From the NCBI GenBank assembly GCA_964544345.1, contig CAZJBT010000023.1:1-20141 (forward strand): DNA of 20,141 bases, given 5' to 3'. This stretch comes from CAKTOF01 sp964544345 (GTDB lineage: Bacteria; Bacillota; Clostridia; Oscillospirales; Oscillospiraceae). A program made the translations under genes and the position numbers. Under the pieces are notes generated by a model. It saw nothing but the letters and a program-made list of their open reading frames with translations. It made no database searches and had not been told where the DNA came from. Below, piece after piece: positions 13,371-20,141 of the stretch. The first letter of the stretch is position 1. Each line of letters starts with the position of its first letter.

Positions 13371-14222
13371 TCAAACGTTCTTTTTTCGGCGGCGAGGCAG
13401 CAGGGAGCGGAGACTGGCGTTAGTGCGTGCAAGATACTGGTTGATCACGCCGCCAAAGAACAGAATGCACATACAGAAGTAGAGCCAGAGCATCGTCAGG
13501 ATGATGGTGGTCAGGCTGCCATAAATACGCGAATAGTTGCTGAAGTGATCCACATAAATCGAGAACAGCGCGGAAAAGCCGAGCCAGCCGAGCGCCGCGA
13601 GCAGCGCACCGGGTACGCAGTACATGAATTTTGTATGCTGGTTGGGGAAAACCTTAAAAATAAGAGTAAACAGCAGCGTCAGATAGCCGAGAATAACGAC
13701 GTATTTGAACTGCATCAGGAAAATGGTCAGCCCTGTCAGCGCCGGCAGCTTTGCCGTGATCATCGATTGGATCCGCTGTCCGAAAACATACAGGATCAGC
13801 GTCAGCAAAATGGCGAAAATCAACATGACCATGTAAATCAGTGCAAGCAGCCGCTTGAATAGATACGAACGCGTCTCAGCCGCGCCATAGATCGCATTGA
13901 GTCCGTTGATGACGCCGAGCACGCCGCGCGAGGCGGACCACAGCGCGGTGATGGCAGTGATGGAGATGACCGCGCCGGCATTGAGCGAGAGCATTTCGTC
14001 CGTGATATAGACGATCAACGGTTCCAGAACGTCGGGCAGCACTTCTTCCAGAAGAGCAGTGAAATCGGAAGCCGTATACGGCGTAAACTGGAGCAGAGAA
14101 AGAATCAGCATGAGTGCCGGGAAGACGGCCAGCACGATAAAAAAAGTGGCGTTTCCTGCATAGACTGGAACCTGATATGAGCCGATGCGGCGCGCGAGCG
14201 ATTGTACCTTCTTGTAAAACAT
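13371..14222 (-). CDS. YihY/BrkB-family integral membrane protein
   Basis: A 283-residue membrane protein of unknown function. It has the family opening YAGNATFFIVLAVFPALML and about six membrane segments: the opening helix, AGAVISITAITALWSAS, LLALIYMVMLIFAILLTLIL, YVVILGYLTLLFTLIFKVFP, VPGALLAALGWLGFSALFSIYV and IILTMLWLYFCMCILFFGG. Family motifs WSASRGVLGVINGLNAIYG and IYGSLTTIILTMLWLYF are present, and the C-terminus is short and basic (RRRKK). Older annotation as ribonuclease BN is not supported for this family. ATG 14222 follows AAGGAGG. A promoter is at 14272-14300, divergent from the dehydrogenase. Confidence 0.88.
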   Translation of the reverse strand: MFYKKVQSLARRIGSYQVPVYAGNATFFIVLAVFPALMLILSLLQFTPYTASDFTALLEEVLPDVLEPLIVYITDEMLSLNAGAVISITAITALWSASRGVLGVINGLNAIYGAAETRSYLFKRLLALIYMVMLIFAILLTLILYVFGQRIQSMITAKLPALTGLTIFLMQFKYVVILGYLTLLFTLIFKVFPNQHTKFMYCVPGALLAALGWLGFSALFSIYVDHFSNYSRIYGSLTTIILTMLWLYFCMCILFFGGVINQYLARTNASLRSLLPRRRKKNV

Positions 14223-14271
14223 TCGAGCCGCCTCCTTCCCCGTCTAGTCTATGTGAGAATGAATATATCCT

Positions 14272-14300
14272 ATTCTACGATAAAAGAGGCAAAACGGCAA
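14272..14300 (-). promoter_or_regulatory. Sigma-A-like promoter of the YihY-family gene
   Basis: On the minus strand TTGCCG (14300-14295), a 17-base spacer and TAGAAT (14277-14272). Confidence 0.6.
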
Positions 14301-14318
14301 CATGGATCAAAAAAATAA

Positions 14319-14347
14319 TTGCAAAGCGGGGAAAGGTTGTTTATGAT
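14319..14347 (+). promoter_or_regulatory. Sigma-A-like promoter of the malate/lactate dehydrogenase-family gene
   Basis: TTGCAA (14319-14324), a 17-base spacer and TATGAT (14342-14347), 30 bases before the start. It does not overlap the divergent YihY promoter. Confidence 0.65.
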
Positions 14348-14377
14348 GACAGTACCAACTAAAGGAGGGATCGAGTG

Positions 14378-15487
14378 ATGGAAACCAGACCCTATGTCAG
14401 ATGGGAGCTGATCGGAGATTTTATGCGCGCGGCGTTTGAGGCAAAGGGCGTCCCACCGGAGGACGCGGCCATCTGCGCGGAGGTTTTGATGGAGTCCGAC
14501 CGGCGTGGAATCGAGTCGCACGGCGTGAACCGCTTTAAGCCGATCTATATTGACCGCATCGATGCAGGCATCCTGAGTCCGGTGACGGAGTTTGAGATCG
14601 TGAAGGAGACGCCGACCACTGCTGTGGTGGATGGCCATAACGGCATGGGGATGGTCATTGGCCACCGTTGTATGACGATGGCGATCGAGAAGGCGAAGCA
14701 GTACGGCCTTGGCATGGTCGCTGCGCGGAATTCCACGCACTATGGCATCGCCGGCTACTACGCGACAATGGCGACGCAGCAAGAAATGATCGGCATGACG
14801 GGCACGAATGCGCGCCCGTCCATCGCGCCGACATTCGGCGTGGAGAATATGATGGGTACGAATCCGCTGACCTTCGGCATCCCGACCGACGAGGAATTTC
14901 CGTTCGTGCTCGACTGCGCGACAAGCATCGTCCAGCGCGGTAAGATCGAATTCTACGAGCGCGAGGGAATGCCGACGCCTGCCGGTACGGTCATCGGCCG
15001 CGACGGCAGCGCGATGACGGACAGCGGCGCGATCTTAAAGGCGCTCGTCGCGGGTGAGGCCGCGCTTGCGCCGCTCGGCGGCATCGGCGAGGATTTAGCA
15101 GGCTACAAGGGATACGGCTATGCGGCGGTCGTAGAGATCTTGTCCGCAGCGTTGCAGGCCGGCAGCTTCATGAAAGCGCTGACCGGACTCGACGCAGACG
15201 GTAACAAGATCCCATATCCGCTCGGACACTTCTTCTTGGCCATCGACACGAACGCATTCGTCGGCGCAGAGAGCTTCAAAAAGACCGCGGGCGACATCTG
15301 CCGCGCTCTGCGCGCGTCGGAGAAGGCGCCGGGCTGCGAGCGCATCTACACGGCAGGAGAGAAGGAGTATCTCACCTGGCTCGAGCGCAGGGACAAAGGT
15401 GTCCCAGTCGGCGCGGCGGTGCAGAAGGAGCTTGTTGCCGTCCGCGATGCGCTGAACCTTCCCTTTCATTTTCCCTTTGAAGATTAA
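14378..15487 (+). CDS. Malate/L-lactate dehydrogenase-family oxidoreductase (Ldh_2)
   Basis: A 369-residue NAD(P)-dependent 2-hydroxyacid oxidoreductase of the Ldh_2 (malate/sulfolactate/ureidoglycolate) family, unrelated in fold to classical LDH. It shows SDRRGIESHGVNRFKPIYID (with the family SHG histidine), VVDGHNGMGMVIG, ARNSTHYGIAGYYA, MTGTNARPSIAP, GTNPLTFGIPT, and the late LAGYKGYGYAAVVEILSAAL. Length is normal. ATG 14378 is nine bases from AAGGAGG; GTG 14375, six bases away, is an equally possible start. Which 2-oxoacid it uses cannot be read from sequence. It is a single-gene unit with its own promoter and terminator. Confidence 0.88.
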   Translation: METRPYVRWELIGDFMRAAFEAKGVPPEDAAICAEVLMESDRRGIESHGVNRFKPIYIDRIDAGILSPVTEFEIVKETPTTAVVDGHNGMGMVIGHRCMTMAIEKAKQYGLGMVAARNSTHYGIAGYYATMATQQEMIGMTGTNARPSIAPTFGVENMMGTNPLTFGIPTDEEFPFVLDCATSIVQRGKIEFYEREGMPTPAGTVIGRDGSAMTDSGAILKALVAGEAALAPLGGIGEDLAGYKGYGYAAVVEILSAALQAGSFMKALTGLDADGNKIPYPLGHFFLAIDTNAFVGAESFKKTAGDICRALRASEKAPGCERIYTAGEKEYLTWLERRDKGVPVGAAVQKELVAVRDALNLPFHFPFED

Positions 15488-15491
15488 AAGA

Positions 15492-15523
15492 CTGGCAGGC
15501 CGATCGGCCTGCCAGATTTTTTG
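15492..15523 (+). terminator. Intrinsic terminator after the oxidoreductase gene
   Basis: CTGGCAGGCC (15492-15501) and GGCCTGCCAG (15506-15515) with a GATC loop, followed by ATTTTTTG. Confidence 0.93.
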
Positions 15524-15541
15524 ACAAAAAGTAAAATATAA

Positions 15542-15570
15542 TTGACAAAATGGAAGAGATATTATATAAG
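15542..15570 (+). promoter_or_regulatory. Sigma-A promoter of the membrane protein/XRE regulator pair
   Basis: TTGACA (15542-15547), a 17-base spacer and TATAAG (15565-15570), 27 bases upstream of the start. Confidence 0.8.
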
Positions 15571-15596
15571 GAAAACAACAGAAGGGAGTGCTTCTT

Positions 15597-16132
15597 ATGA
15601 CGGAATATGTACTGGTCGTACTTGCGTTGTGCCTGTTTGTCGCCGCGATCGTGGCCGTCGTCTCGAAAAAATCGACAGGTGAAAAGAGCGGCTATGATGA
15701 GCGGCAGGTCGCCGCGCGCGGCCGCGCGTTGAGGCGGCGTTTTTTGTCCTGCTCGTCTACAATATGCTCGGGGGCGCGCTCGACTATGTCTGTGAGTGGA
15801 CGTGAGCGGAGAATGACTTTGTGTTTGGCAGTGTAGGCGCACTGCTTGGTATGCTGGTGTTTGTGGAGATCAGTATCTGGAGCAATGCCTATCTGCGCCA
15901 GCGTAACACACCCAAGAGTCAAATGCTCTGCATTGGTCTGCTTGGGCTTGGACAGATCCTGCTGTTCGCCAACAATATGGCGAATGGAAATCCACTGGTC
16001 AGAGATGGCCGCGTCCAGATCACGGTGCTCCAGCTCGGACTTGGCGTCATCATGGTGATCGCAGAGCTGACCTTTTTGCTCCGCCAGCGTCTTGACTGTA
16101 GGGCGGAAGCGCGGGAAGCGGAGGAAGAGTGA
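15597..16132 (+). pseudogene. Broken small membrane-protein gene (frameshift plus nonsense)
   Basis: From ATG 15597 (ribosome site AAGGGAG) the reading begins MTEYVLVVLALCLFVAAIVA and reaches YDERQVAARGRA. It then leaves frame near 15727: one base is apparently missing, since the TT before GAG looks like a shortened TNT codon. The next frame continues EAAFFVLLVYNMLGGALDYV and CEWT, then an in-frame TGA (15803-15805), and then AENDFVFGSVGALLGMLVF to a TGA at 16130. Joined, it would be a protein of about 178 residues with roughly five membrane helices. Two independent lesions argue for real decay rather than one sequencing error. The end overlaps the start of the XRE regulator by four bases, a pairing common for membrane protein/regulator cassettes in Firmicutes. 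Confidence 0.75.
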
Positions 16133-16320
16133 AAAATCTGAAGCTGAAGGCGGCTCGCGCCGCGAAGGACTATTCGCAGCAGTATCTGGCCGACCTTGTC
16201 GGCGTCTCACGCCAAACCATCAACGCGATCGAAAAGGGGGACTACAACCCGACCATTCGATTGTGTCTCGCGATCTGCCGCGCGCTGGACAAAACGCTCG
16301 ATGAGCTGTTCTGGGAATGA
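16129..16320 (+). CDS. Small XRE-family transcriptional regulator
   Basis: A 63-residue DNA-binding protein made only of a Cro/C1-type helix-turn-helix: LKLKAARAAKDYSQQYLADL, then GVSRQTINAIEKGDYNPTIRL and CRALDKTLDELFWE, the pattern of the YozG-like short regulators. The start is GTG 16129, overlapping the TGA of the broken membrane-protein gene (GTGA), with GGAGG four bases upstream. Normally this would be coupled to translation of the upstream gene, which here stops early. Targets are unknown; such regulators are typically paired with the neighbouring membrane protein. A strong terminator follows directly. Confidence 0.9.
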   Translation: MKNLKLKAARAAKDYSQQYLADLVGVSRQTINAIEKGDYNPTIRLCLAICRALDKTLDELFWE

Positions 16321-16321
16321 C

Positions 16322-16370
16322 ACAAGCCCCGCCTGCTTACCGAAAAGCAGGCGGGGCTTGTTAGTTTTGT
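16322..16370 (+). terminator. Intrinsic terminator after the XRE regulator
   Basis: A 17-base-pair perfect stem, ACAAGCCCCGCCTGCTT (16322-16338) and its complement (16345-16361), loop ACCGAA, followed by TAGTTTTGT. The next 140 bases to the substrate-binding gene show only short GATCGA-containing inverted repeats and nothing I can assign. Confidence 0.9.
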
Positions 16371-16509
16371 CGGGTGCTTGGACGGCTCCGGCTCGGATCG
16401 ATCGTTCGATCTCCGGCCTCAGTGCGCGAAGATCGAGCCGACGTTCATCCTGAAACAGGATCCTGTCGTCGATCGATATCTATTGTGCCGGTGCAGGAAA
16501 GAGGATGCG

Positions 16510-18141
16510 TCACGCCTGAAAAACCGCGAACTGCGGACAAGGCTCATCCGCGCATGAAAGCGTAAAGCTCGCAAGCTTCTCCTTGTTGTAGACCATAATG
16601 GTCGTACGCTCACAGAGTGGAACGATGCGGTACTCGCGTATGGCCCATCCCTGCATACCTGCGTAGCCGGCGGCACGCGATTCATCGTCGTTGTGATTGT
16701 AGGCCATATCGTAGTAGCCCAGCCACTCCTCGTTGTCCATGCTGGCCAGTGGCTGCGATGAGACGGGGCCAAATGCCGTGTTGATGAGCAACGCAGGCTC
16801 GTTGATGTATGCGCCGCCCTCGGCCTGCTTGCACATGAAGTCGGACTGGCAGTCACGCAGCATAGTGATGGCAGTACCGGTGTCATAGCTTTCGACCGAG
16901 AGTGTAAAGCCGCCCGTCGCGACCGACGCCTGCAGCGCCTCGGCCATGACCTGCATGTTCTGCGTGACGATAAGCTTCAGGCTGATACCGTCGCCGAAGC
17001 CTGCCTCCTCAAGCAGGGCGCGCGCGCCTTCTGGGTCGTATGCCACCATCTCCTGCGGCTCATAATACTTGACCGAGGATGGGAGGATCGAATTCGCCTC
17101 CATATACAGCGCGCCGTACATGGCGACGCTGACACTTTCGCGGTCGATCGACTTGAAGAATGCCTCGCGCACACGGACGTCGTCAAAATATGCGCACTCA
17201 TCCGAGAGGATGATGAGCAGAACATCCTTGATGGGCAGGATATCATACGAGGTGAAGTTCGGGCAGTCGCCGTCGATCACGCGCTGTGCGTCGGAGGTGT
17301 TGAGACCGGACGCGGCGTCAAGCACGCCTGTTTCAAAGTCGATGTACATCGTGGAGGTTTCAGAGTAATATTTGTATGTGACCTCCGTGCAGTCTGGCAG
17401 CTTGCCCCAGTATGCGTCCGCGTCCTTGCGCGCATAGGTGACCTGTGACGACGCGACGTTCTCCACGCAATAGTAGGCGCCGGTGCCATTTGGTGCATAC
17501 ATCCACTTGTCCGAATCCGCCGGTGTATCGCCGAACAGGTCGTCGTAGCAGAAGACATAGAAACAGGCCAGATAGGAGAGCGTGGGGCCGTATTCCGTTG
17601 TAAAGGCGAAATGAATGGTATAGTCGTCTATGATCTCGCTCGCGTTCCAGTCATAGGCGACGAGCAGCGTGCTCATATACGGATCCTGACCGTACATGTC
17701 CTTGATGGTGTAGAACACGTCCTTCGCGGTCATATGCTGCCCGTCGGTGAAAAAGACATCGTCGCGCAGCTTGATTTCGAGCGTGAGCGCGTCGAGGTAT
17801 TCCCAGCTCGTGGCTAAGCTCGGCACAAGCTCTTGCGTCACAGGATCCTGCTTCATCAGGGTTTCAAATACAACGCCGGATTGCAGCCGCGAAGCTGCGG
17901 CGGTCGGGTCATGGGTACCGTTGGCAGTCGTCACGCCGATGGTCAGCGTACGGTCAGGCTCGGCATCGTCCGTGGGGGCTGCCGTGCCGGGCTGGGTCTC
18001 CGATTCGCCGGGCGCAGCGTCAGACGAAGGATCCACGCTGCCGGTAGGGGAGTCCGATTCGCCGCCGGAGCAGGCGGTCAGAACGGAAAGAACCATTGCA
18101 AGGGCGAGCAGTAGGGCACATAATTTGTGGGACTGTTTCAT
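16510..18141 (-). CDS. ABC transporter substrate-binding lipoprotein, peptide/nickel type (family 5)
   Basis: A 543-residue extracellular binding protein. A lipoprotein signal (residues 1-24, ending VLTAC with Cys24) is followed by a Ser/Gly/Asp-rich linker to about 60. Then comes the family 5 (DppA/OppA) fold: GVTTANGTHDPTAAASRLQS, VVFETLMKQDPVTQELVPSL, SWEYLDALTLEIKLRDDVFF, TDGQHMTAKDVFYTIKDM, and VREAFFKSIDRESVSVAMYG. It should deliver a peptide or similar solute to a permease, but no permease or ATPase gene is visible within the window. ATG 18141 is chosen because GGAGGA lies nine bases upstream and the signal peptide starts there; the longer frame is rejected. It follows the NTF2-like gene by 70 bases on the same strand, so they are probably co-transcribed. 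Confidence 0.87.
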   Translation of the reverse strand: MKQSHKLCALLLALAMVLSVLTACSGGESDSPTGSVDPSSDAAPGESETQPGTAAPTDDAEPDRTLTIGVTTANGTHDPTAAASRLQSGVVFETLMKQDPVTQELVPSLATSWEYLDALTLEIKLRDDVFFTDGQHMTAKDVFYTIKDMYGQDPYMSTLLVAYDWNASEIIDDYTIHFAFTTEYGPTLSYLACFYVFCYDDLFGDTPADSDKWMYAPNGTGAYYCVENVASSQVTYARKDADAYWGKLPDCTEVTYKYYSETSTMYIDFETGVLDAASGLNTSDAQRVIDGDCPNFTSYDILPIKDVLLIILSDECAYFDDVRVREAFFKSIDRESVSVAMYGALYMEANSILPSSVKYYEPQEMVAYDPEGARALLEEAGFGDGISLKLIVTQNMQVMAEALQASVATGGFTLSVESYDTGTAITMLRDCQSDFMCKQAEGGAYINEPALLINTAFGPVSSQPLASMDNEEWLGYYDMAYNHNDDESRAAGYAGMQGWAIREYRIVPLCERTTIMVYNKEKLASFTLSCADEPCPQFAVFQA

Positions 18142-18211
18142 AACGGTATTTCCTCCAATCTGAGCAATAGGGCGATCAATCGGCTTCCCGCGAATAGGAG
18201 ATTGCATCGGC

Positions 18212-18937
18212 TCAGGTGGCGTAGGGCGCAGGAAGCTCCGGCGCAAATTTGGCTGGCCTGAACACGGAGAATGCGCCGTCCTCTGCGAACGGATACAGCG
18301 TGCGGTTCGGCGCAGGGAACGCGCCGTCCACAGTGCGTCCGCCGCCGGGCGTCATCGGGACGTTGAAGATGTCCTTGTCGACTGAAATAAAGCCGGTGTC
18401 CGCCGCATCGCGGTAGTGCCAGATCTTCCAGCCGTCGCTCTCTTTGATAAAGTCGACTGCGTCGCGGCCAGTGAGGATCATGCCGACCGGATCGCCTGCG
18501 GCGTCATTTTCCGTGTTGAAGCCGAGCGTGTTGAATACACCCTTCGCGGTCTGCAGATCGTCGGCGACGGTGATGTACGGGGTCGTCTGATAACGAATGA
18601 CAAGGTCGCCGATCCCCAAGTTCTCCTCCGTCAGCGCGACCTGGTCGGGGAACAGATCGTGCATGAGCTTCAGCTTGCCCTCATTCATGATCTCATTGCC
18701 CTCAGCGTAGTACTTGGTTACCATCTCGCGACCCCAGAACGCAGCGGTTCCGTGTGCGTACATGATATCGTCGTGCTCTTTGACCCAGTAGGTTTCCAGC
18801 TCATAGCGCTGCTGCTGAGCGCGGTAGCAGTAGGCGTGCGCCGCCCAGACCTTGATGATCTCATAATAGGCAAGCGCCTTCTCAGAGTTGTAGAGCGCCC
18901 GCCGCGCCATTTCTTCCACGGACATTGTTTCGTACAT
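18212..18937 (-). CDS. NTF2/SnoaL-like protein
   Basis: A 241-residue soluble protein without signal peptide. After helices MSVEEMARRALYNSEKALAY and AYCYRAQQQRYELETYWVKE it has a SnoaL-like cone-fold pattern (HDDIMYAHGTAAFWGREMVT, then GIGDLVIRYQTTPYITVADD, and a late IKESDGWKIWHYRDAAD). That C-terminal strand is the best NTF2-superfamily mark. Such proteins may be enzymes (isomerases, dehydratases) or binding proteins; I cannot say which. It is longer than the common 130-160-residue members, with an extra proline-rich tail (GGGRTVDGAFPAPNRTLYPF). ATG 18937 follows AAAGGAG; a TTG six codons earlier falls upstream of that site. It precedes the substrate-binding lipoprotein gene. Confidence 0.7.
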   Translation of the reverse strand: MYETMSVEEMARRALYNSEKALAYYEIIKVWAAHAYCYRAQQQRYELETYWVKEHDDIMYAHGTAAFWGREMVTKYYAEGNEIMNEGKLKLMHDLFPDQVALTEENLGIGDLVIRYQTTPYITVADDLQTAKGVFNTLGFNTENDAAGDPVGMILTGRDAVDFIKESDGWKIWHYRDAADTGFISVDKDIFNVPMTPGGGRTVDGAFPAPNRTLYPFAEDGAFSVFRPAKFAPELPAPYAT

Positions 18938-19002
18938 GGGACGTTCTCCTTTCAAATAGGCGCGAACCGTTTTCCACAGAATAACTGTTTGCGCCCCAAA
19001 TA

Positions 19003-19031
19003 CATGTAGAACAACACACTTTATGCGTCAA
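19003..19031 (-). promoter_or_regulatory. Weak candidate promoter for the NTF2-like/binding-protein pair
   Basis: On the minus strand TTGACG (19031-19026), a 17-base spacer and TACATG (19008-19003). The -10 matches only three of six consensus positions. Confidence 0.35.
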
Positions 19032-19094
19032 AGCCACTTAGTATACATATTCTTGGAAAGAAAAAATTAATGCAGTGGCAACGGGCGATGACAA

Positions 19095-19297
19095 ATGAAA
19101 GAAAAGAAAACAGCGCAGATCACGTTTAGGACGACGGAGACGATAAAAAAGCGCTCGCGGAAGAAGCAAGCGAGCGCGACTGGAGCATAGCAAAATTAGT
19201 AGAGCGAATCGTAGAGGCCTACATCAAGGCAAAACCGAAAGAAGAAAAAACCGCCAATTTCTACTCTAACAAAATACACATTGAACGGATCAATTAA
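19095..19297 (+). pseudogene. Ribbon-helix-helix-type small protein, split by a -1 frame change
   Basis: From ATG 19095 the frame reads MKEKKTAQITFRTTETIKK, an opening typical of Arc/ParD-like ribbon-helix-helix DNA-binding proteins. It then runs into a basic tail and stops at 19190. A -1 shift at A AAA AAG (19145-19151) continues as ALAEEASERDWSIAKLVERI, then VEAYIKAKPKEEK to TAA at 19295, giving a sensible 67-residue protein. The sequence therefore holds either a one-base deletion in a run of six A's (pseudogene or sequencing error) or a programmed -1 frameshift; both are discussed in the findings. The ribosome site is weak (GGGCGATGAC region). The codon use is more AT-rich than the neighbours, which suggests acquired DNA. 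No partner toxin or plasmid gene is nearby. Confidence 0.6.
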
Positions 19298-19331
19298 AGC
19301 GGACAGAGAGACGGTCAGCTCCGGGAAACAA

Positions 19332-19366
19332 TAAAAAACGCCCCCTCTGTGTTTCCACAGAGGGGG
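19332..19366 (-). terminator. Intrinsic terminator after the beta-keto acid cleavage enzyme gene
   Basis: CCCCCTCTGTG (19341-19351) pairs with CACAGAGGGGG (19356-19366). On the minus strand the stem, with a GAAA loop, is followed by CGTTTTTTAT. Confidence 0.92.
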
Positions 19367-19432
19367 TTCGTCTGCATGTAAGATTAGCTCTTCCGGATCA
19401 AACCGCCGGACGCGAGCCGCTGGAGGAAAGAA

Positions 19433-20141
19433 TTACTTCTTGCCGCCCATGCCAGCCGCCGCGAAGTACGGGCCGCCGAACTCATCCTTAACGCCCTGCT
19501 TGGACGCTTCAAGAGCCGCGACATCGACTTCATCAAGCGCCTTGCAGACAGCCTCATGATCGAGCGGCTTCAGGCCGAGGATCTCGCGGGCTTCTGCCGG
19601 AGTGGCGACTTCGCCGCCGAAAGCCTCGATCGCCTTGGCCGCGCGCTCGACGAGCATCATGTTGGTCGCCGGGATCTTCTTGCCTTCCTTGTCGTAACCG
19701 TAGACGACGTTGTCCTCCATGCCGACACGGATGCTGCCGCCGTTGGCGAGCGCCGCGAACATGACGGGCAGATGACCCTTACCGGTGCCGAACGCAGACC
19801 AGGTGCACTCCTGCGGGAGCTGGCCGGTGGCCTGGAGCTGATGCATCTCATCGAGCAGGATCTGCAGCGAACGCGGAGACGCGTCCATGCCGCCGACGAC
19901 GCCAAGGCAGAACTGGAAGTGCAGAGGAGCCTTGACAAAGCCCTTCTTCCAGTAGATACCGACAGCACGCAGAGCGCCGAAATCAAAGATCTCGAACTCG
20001 GGCTTGATGTCCTTCTCCTGGTAGAGGGTGCCAAGCTGCGTCAGCATGGTCGGGCTGTTGTGGAACACGCCGCCGGGGATGCCCCAGTTGAACGAGGAAG
20101 CGTCAAAGGTGCCCATCTCGATGCCGGGAACATTCTTGTGG
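19433..20141 (-). CDS. Beta-keto acid cleavage enzyme (BKACE/Kce family), C-terminal part
   Basis: The visible 235 residues are the C-terminal part of a DUF849/BKACE enzyme; the start lies beyond the window edge. These zinc enzymes condense a beta-keto acid with acetyl-CoA to give acetoacetate and a new CoA ester. The best-known one, Kce, acts on 3-keto-5-aminohexanoate in lysine fermentation. Visible family parts are NVPGIEMGTFDASSFNWG, FEIFDFGALRAVGIY, PLHFQFCLGVVGGMDAS, TWSAFGTGKGHLPVMFAAL, and SIRVGMEDNVVYGYDKEGKK, where the Glu-Asp-Asn triplet includes the expected zinc and catalytic residues. The histidine metal pair is outside the window. Without the other lysine-fermentation genes, the substrate cannot be fixed. 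A terminator follows the stop. Confidence 0.88.
   Translation of the reverse strand, partial: HKNVPGIEMGTFDASSFNWGIPGGVFHNSPTMLTQLGTLYQEKDIKPEFEIFDFGALRAVGIYWKKGFVKAPLHFQFCLGVVGGMDASPRSLQILLDEMHQLQATGQLPQECTWSAFGTGKGHLPVMFAALANGGSIRVGMEDNVVYGYDKEGKKIPATNMMLVERAAKAIEAFGGEVATPAEAREILGLKPLDHEAVCKALDEVDVAALEASKQGVKDEFGGPYFAAAGMGGKK

Noticed and set aside
15521..15542. Upstream TTGACA at 15521 paired with TATAAT
   Set aside because: The two hexamers are only about 10 bases apart, too close for a sigma-A promoter; the TTGACA at 15542 with TATAAG at 15565 has the proper 17.
15803..15805. TGA recoded as Trp or selenocysteine in the membrane-protein gene
   Set aside because: TGA is used as a normal stop by many genes here (rplT, rex, infC neighbours), there is no recoding structure evident, and the same gene also has a frameshift.
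16375..16509. Reading AKIEPTFILKQDPVVDRY on the plus strand as a gene remnant
   Set aside because: It is short, has no start or ribosome site, and I recognise no family; it runs into the end of the substrate-binding gene on the other strand.
18142..18246. N-terminal extension of the substrate-binding protein
   Set aside because: It would put 35 non-signal residues before a normal lipoprotein signal, and the ribosome site lies directly before ATG 18141.

Overview
The window reads as a chromosomal segment of a GC-rich, spore-forming Clostridia relative, most likely of the Oscillospiraceae/Oscillospirales type. This is inferred from gene content and style: AGGAGG-type ribosome sites, sigma-A promoters with 17-base spacers, sporulation-type genes (YtvI-like, PdaA-like), Rex, an infC-rpmI-rplT operon with a leader attenuator, a secreted S-layer-homology protein of the kind common in that group, and a beta-keto acid cleavage enzyme typical of amino-acid fermenters. 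No rRNA, tRNA, CRISPR array, transposase or phage gene is visible.

Layout. 1-358 (-): start of phosphotransacetylase, cut by the window edge. 492-2470 (-): a YtvI/AI-2E family membrane protein followed by an RluA-family pseudouridine synthase. 2549-5564 (+): an aspartate-pathway operon: an HTH-ACT protein, homoserine dehydrogenase and aspartokinase, the last with a well-formed internal start for a regulatory subunit. 5623-6108 (+): a small membrane protein whose ribosome site lies in a hairpin. 6246-7606 (+): promoter, structured leader with a terminator, infC (ATC start), rpmI, rplT, terminator. 7678-8634 (+): a DUF4349 lipoprotein. 8823-11137 (-): an MBL-fold hydrolase, a 44-residue Cys/Asn-rich peptide, and an SLH protein coupled to rex. 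11134-13065 (-): rex, a PdaA-like deacetylase and a DtxR/MntR-type regulator. 13116-13341: a dense palindromic repeat array. 13371-14222 (-): a YihY/BrkB membrane protein, divergent from a malate/lactate dehydrogenase-family oxidoreductase (14378-15487, +). 15597-16320 (+): a broken membrane-protein gene overlapping an intact XRE regulator. 16510-18937 (-): an NTF2/SnoaL-like protein and an orphan peptide-type ABC substrate-binding lipoprotein. 19095-19297 (+): a small ribbon-helix-helix-type gene split by a -1 frame change at an A AAA AAG heptamer. 19433-20141 (-): the C-terminal part of a beta-keto acid cleavage enzyme.

Most of the window is ordinary housekeeping and metabolism. The unusual signals are in the gaps and inside genes: (1) the 13116-13341 palindrome cluster, where two 51-base copies differ only at two bases that pair with each other; (2) the possible programmed -1 frameshift at 19145-19151; (3) the internal TTG start in lysC; (4) a recurring design in which a hairpin covers or abuts the ribosome site of the next gene (5582, 12631, 9903); and (5) a 44-residue membrane/Cys-rich peptide. 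I found no complete, clearly new multi-gene system. The palindrome array is the best candidate for an undescribed element.
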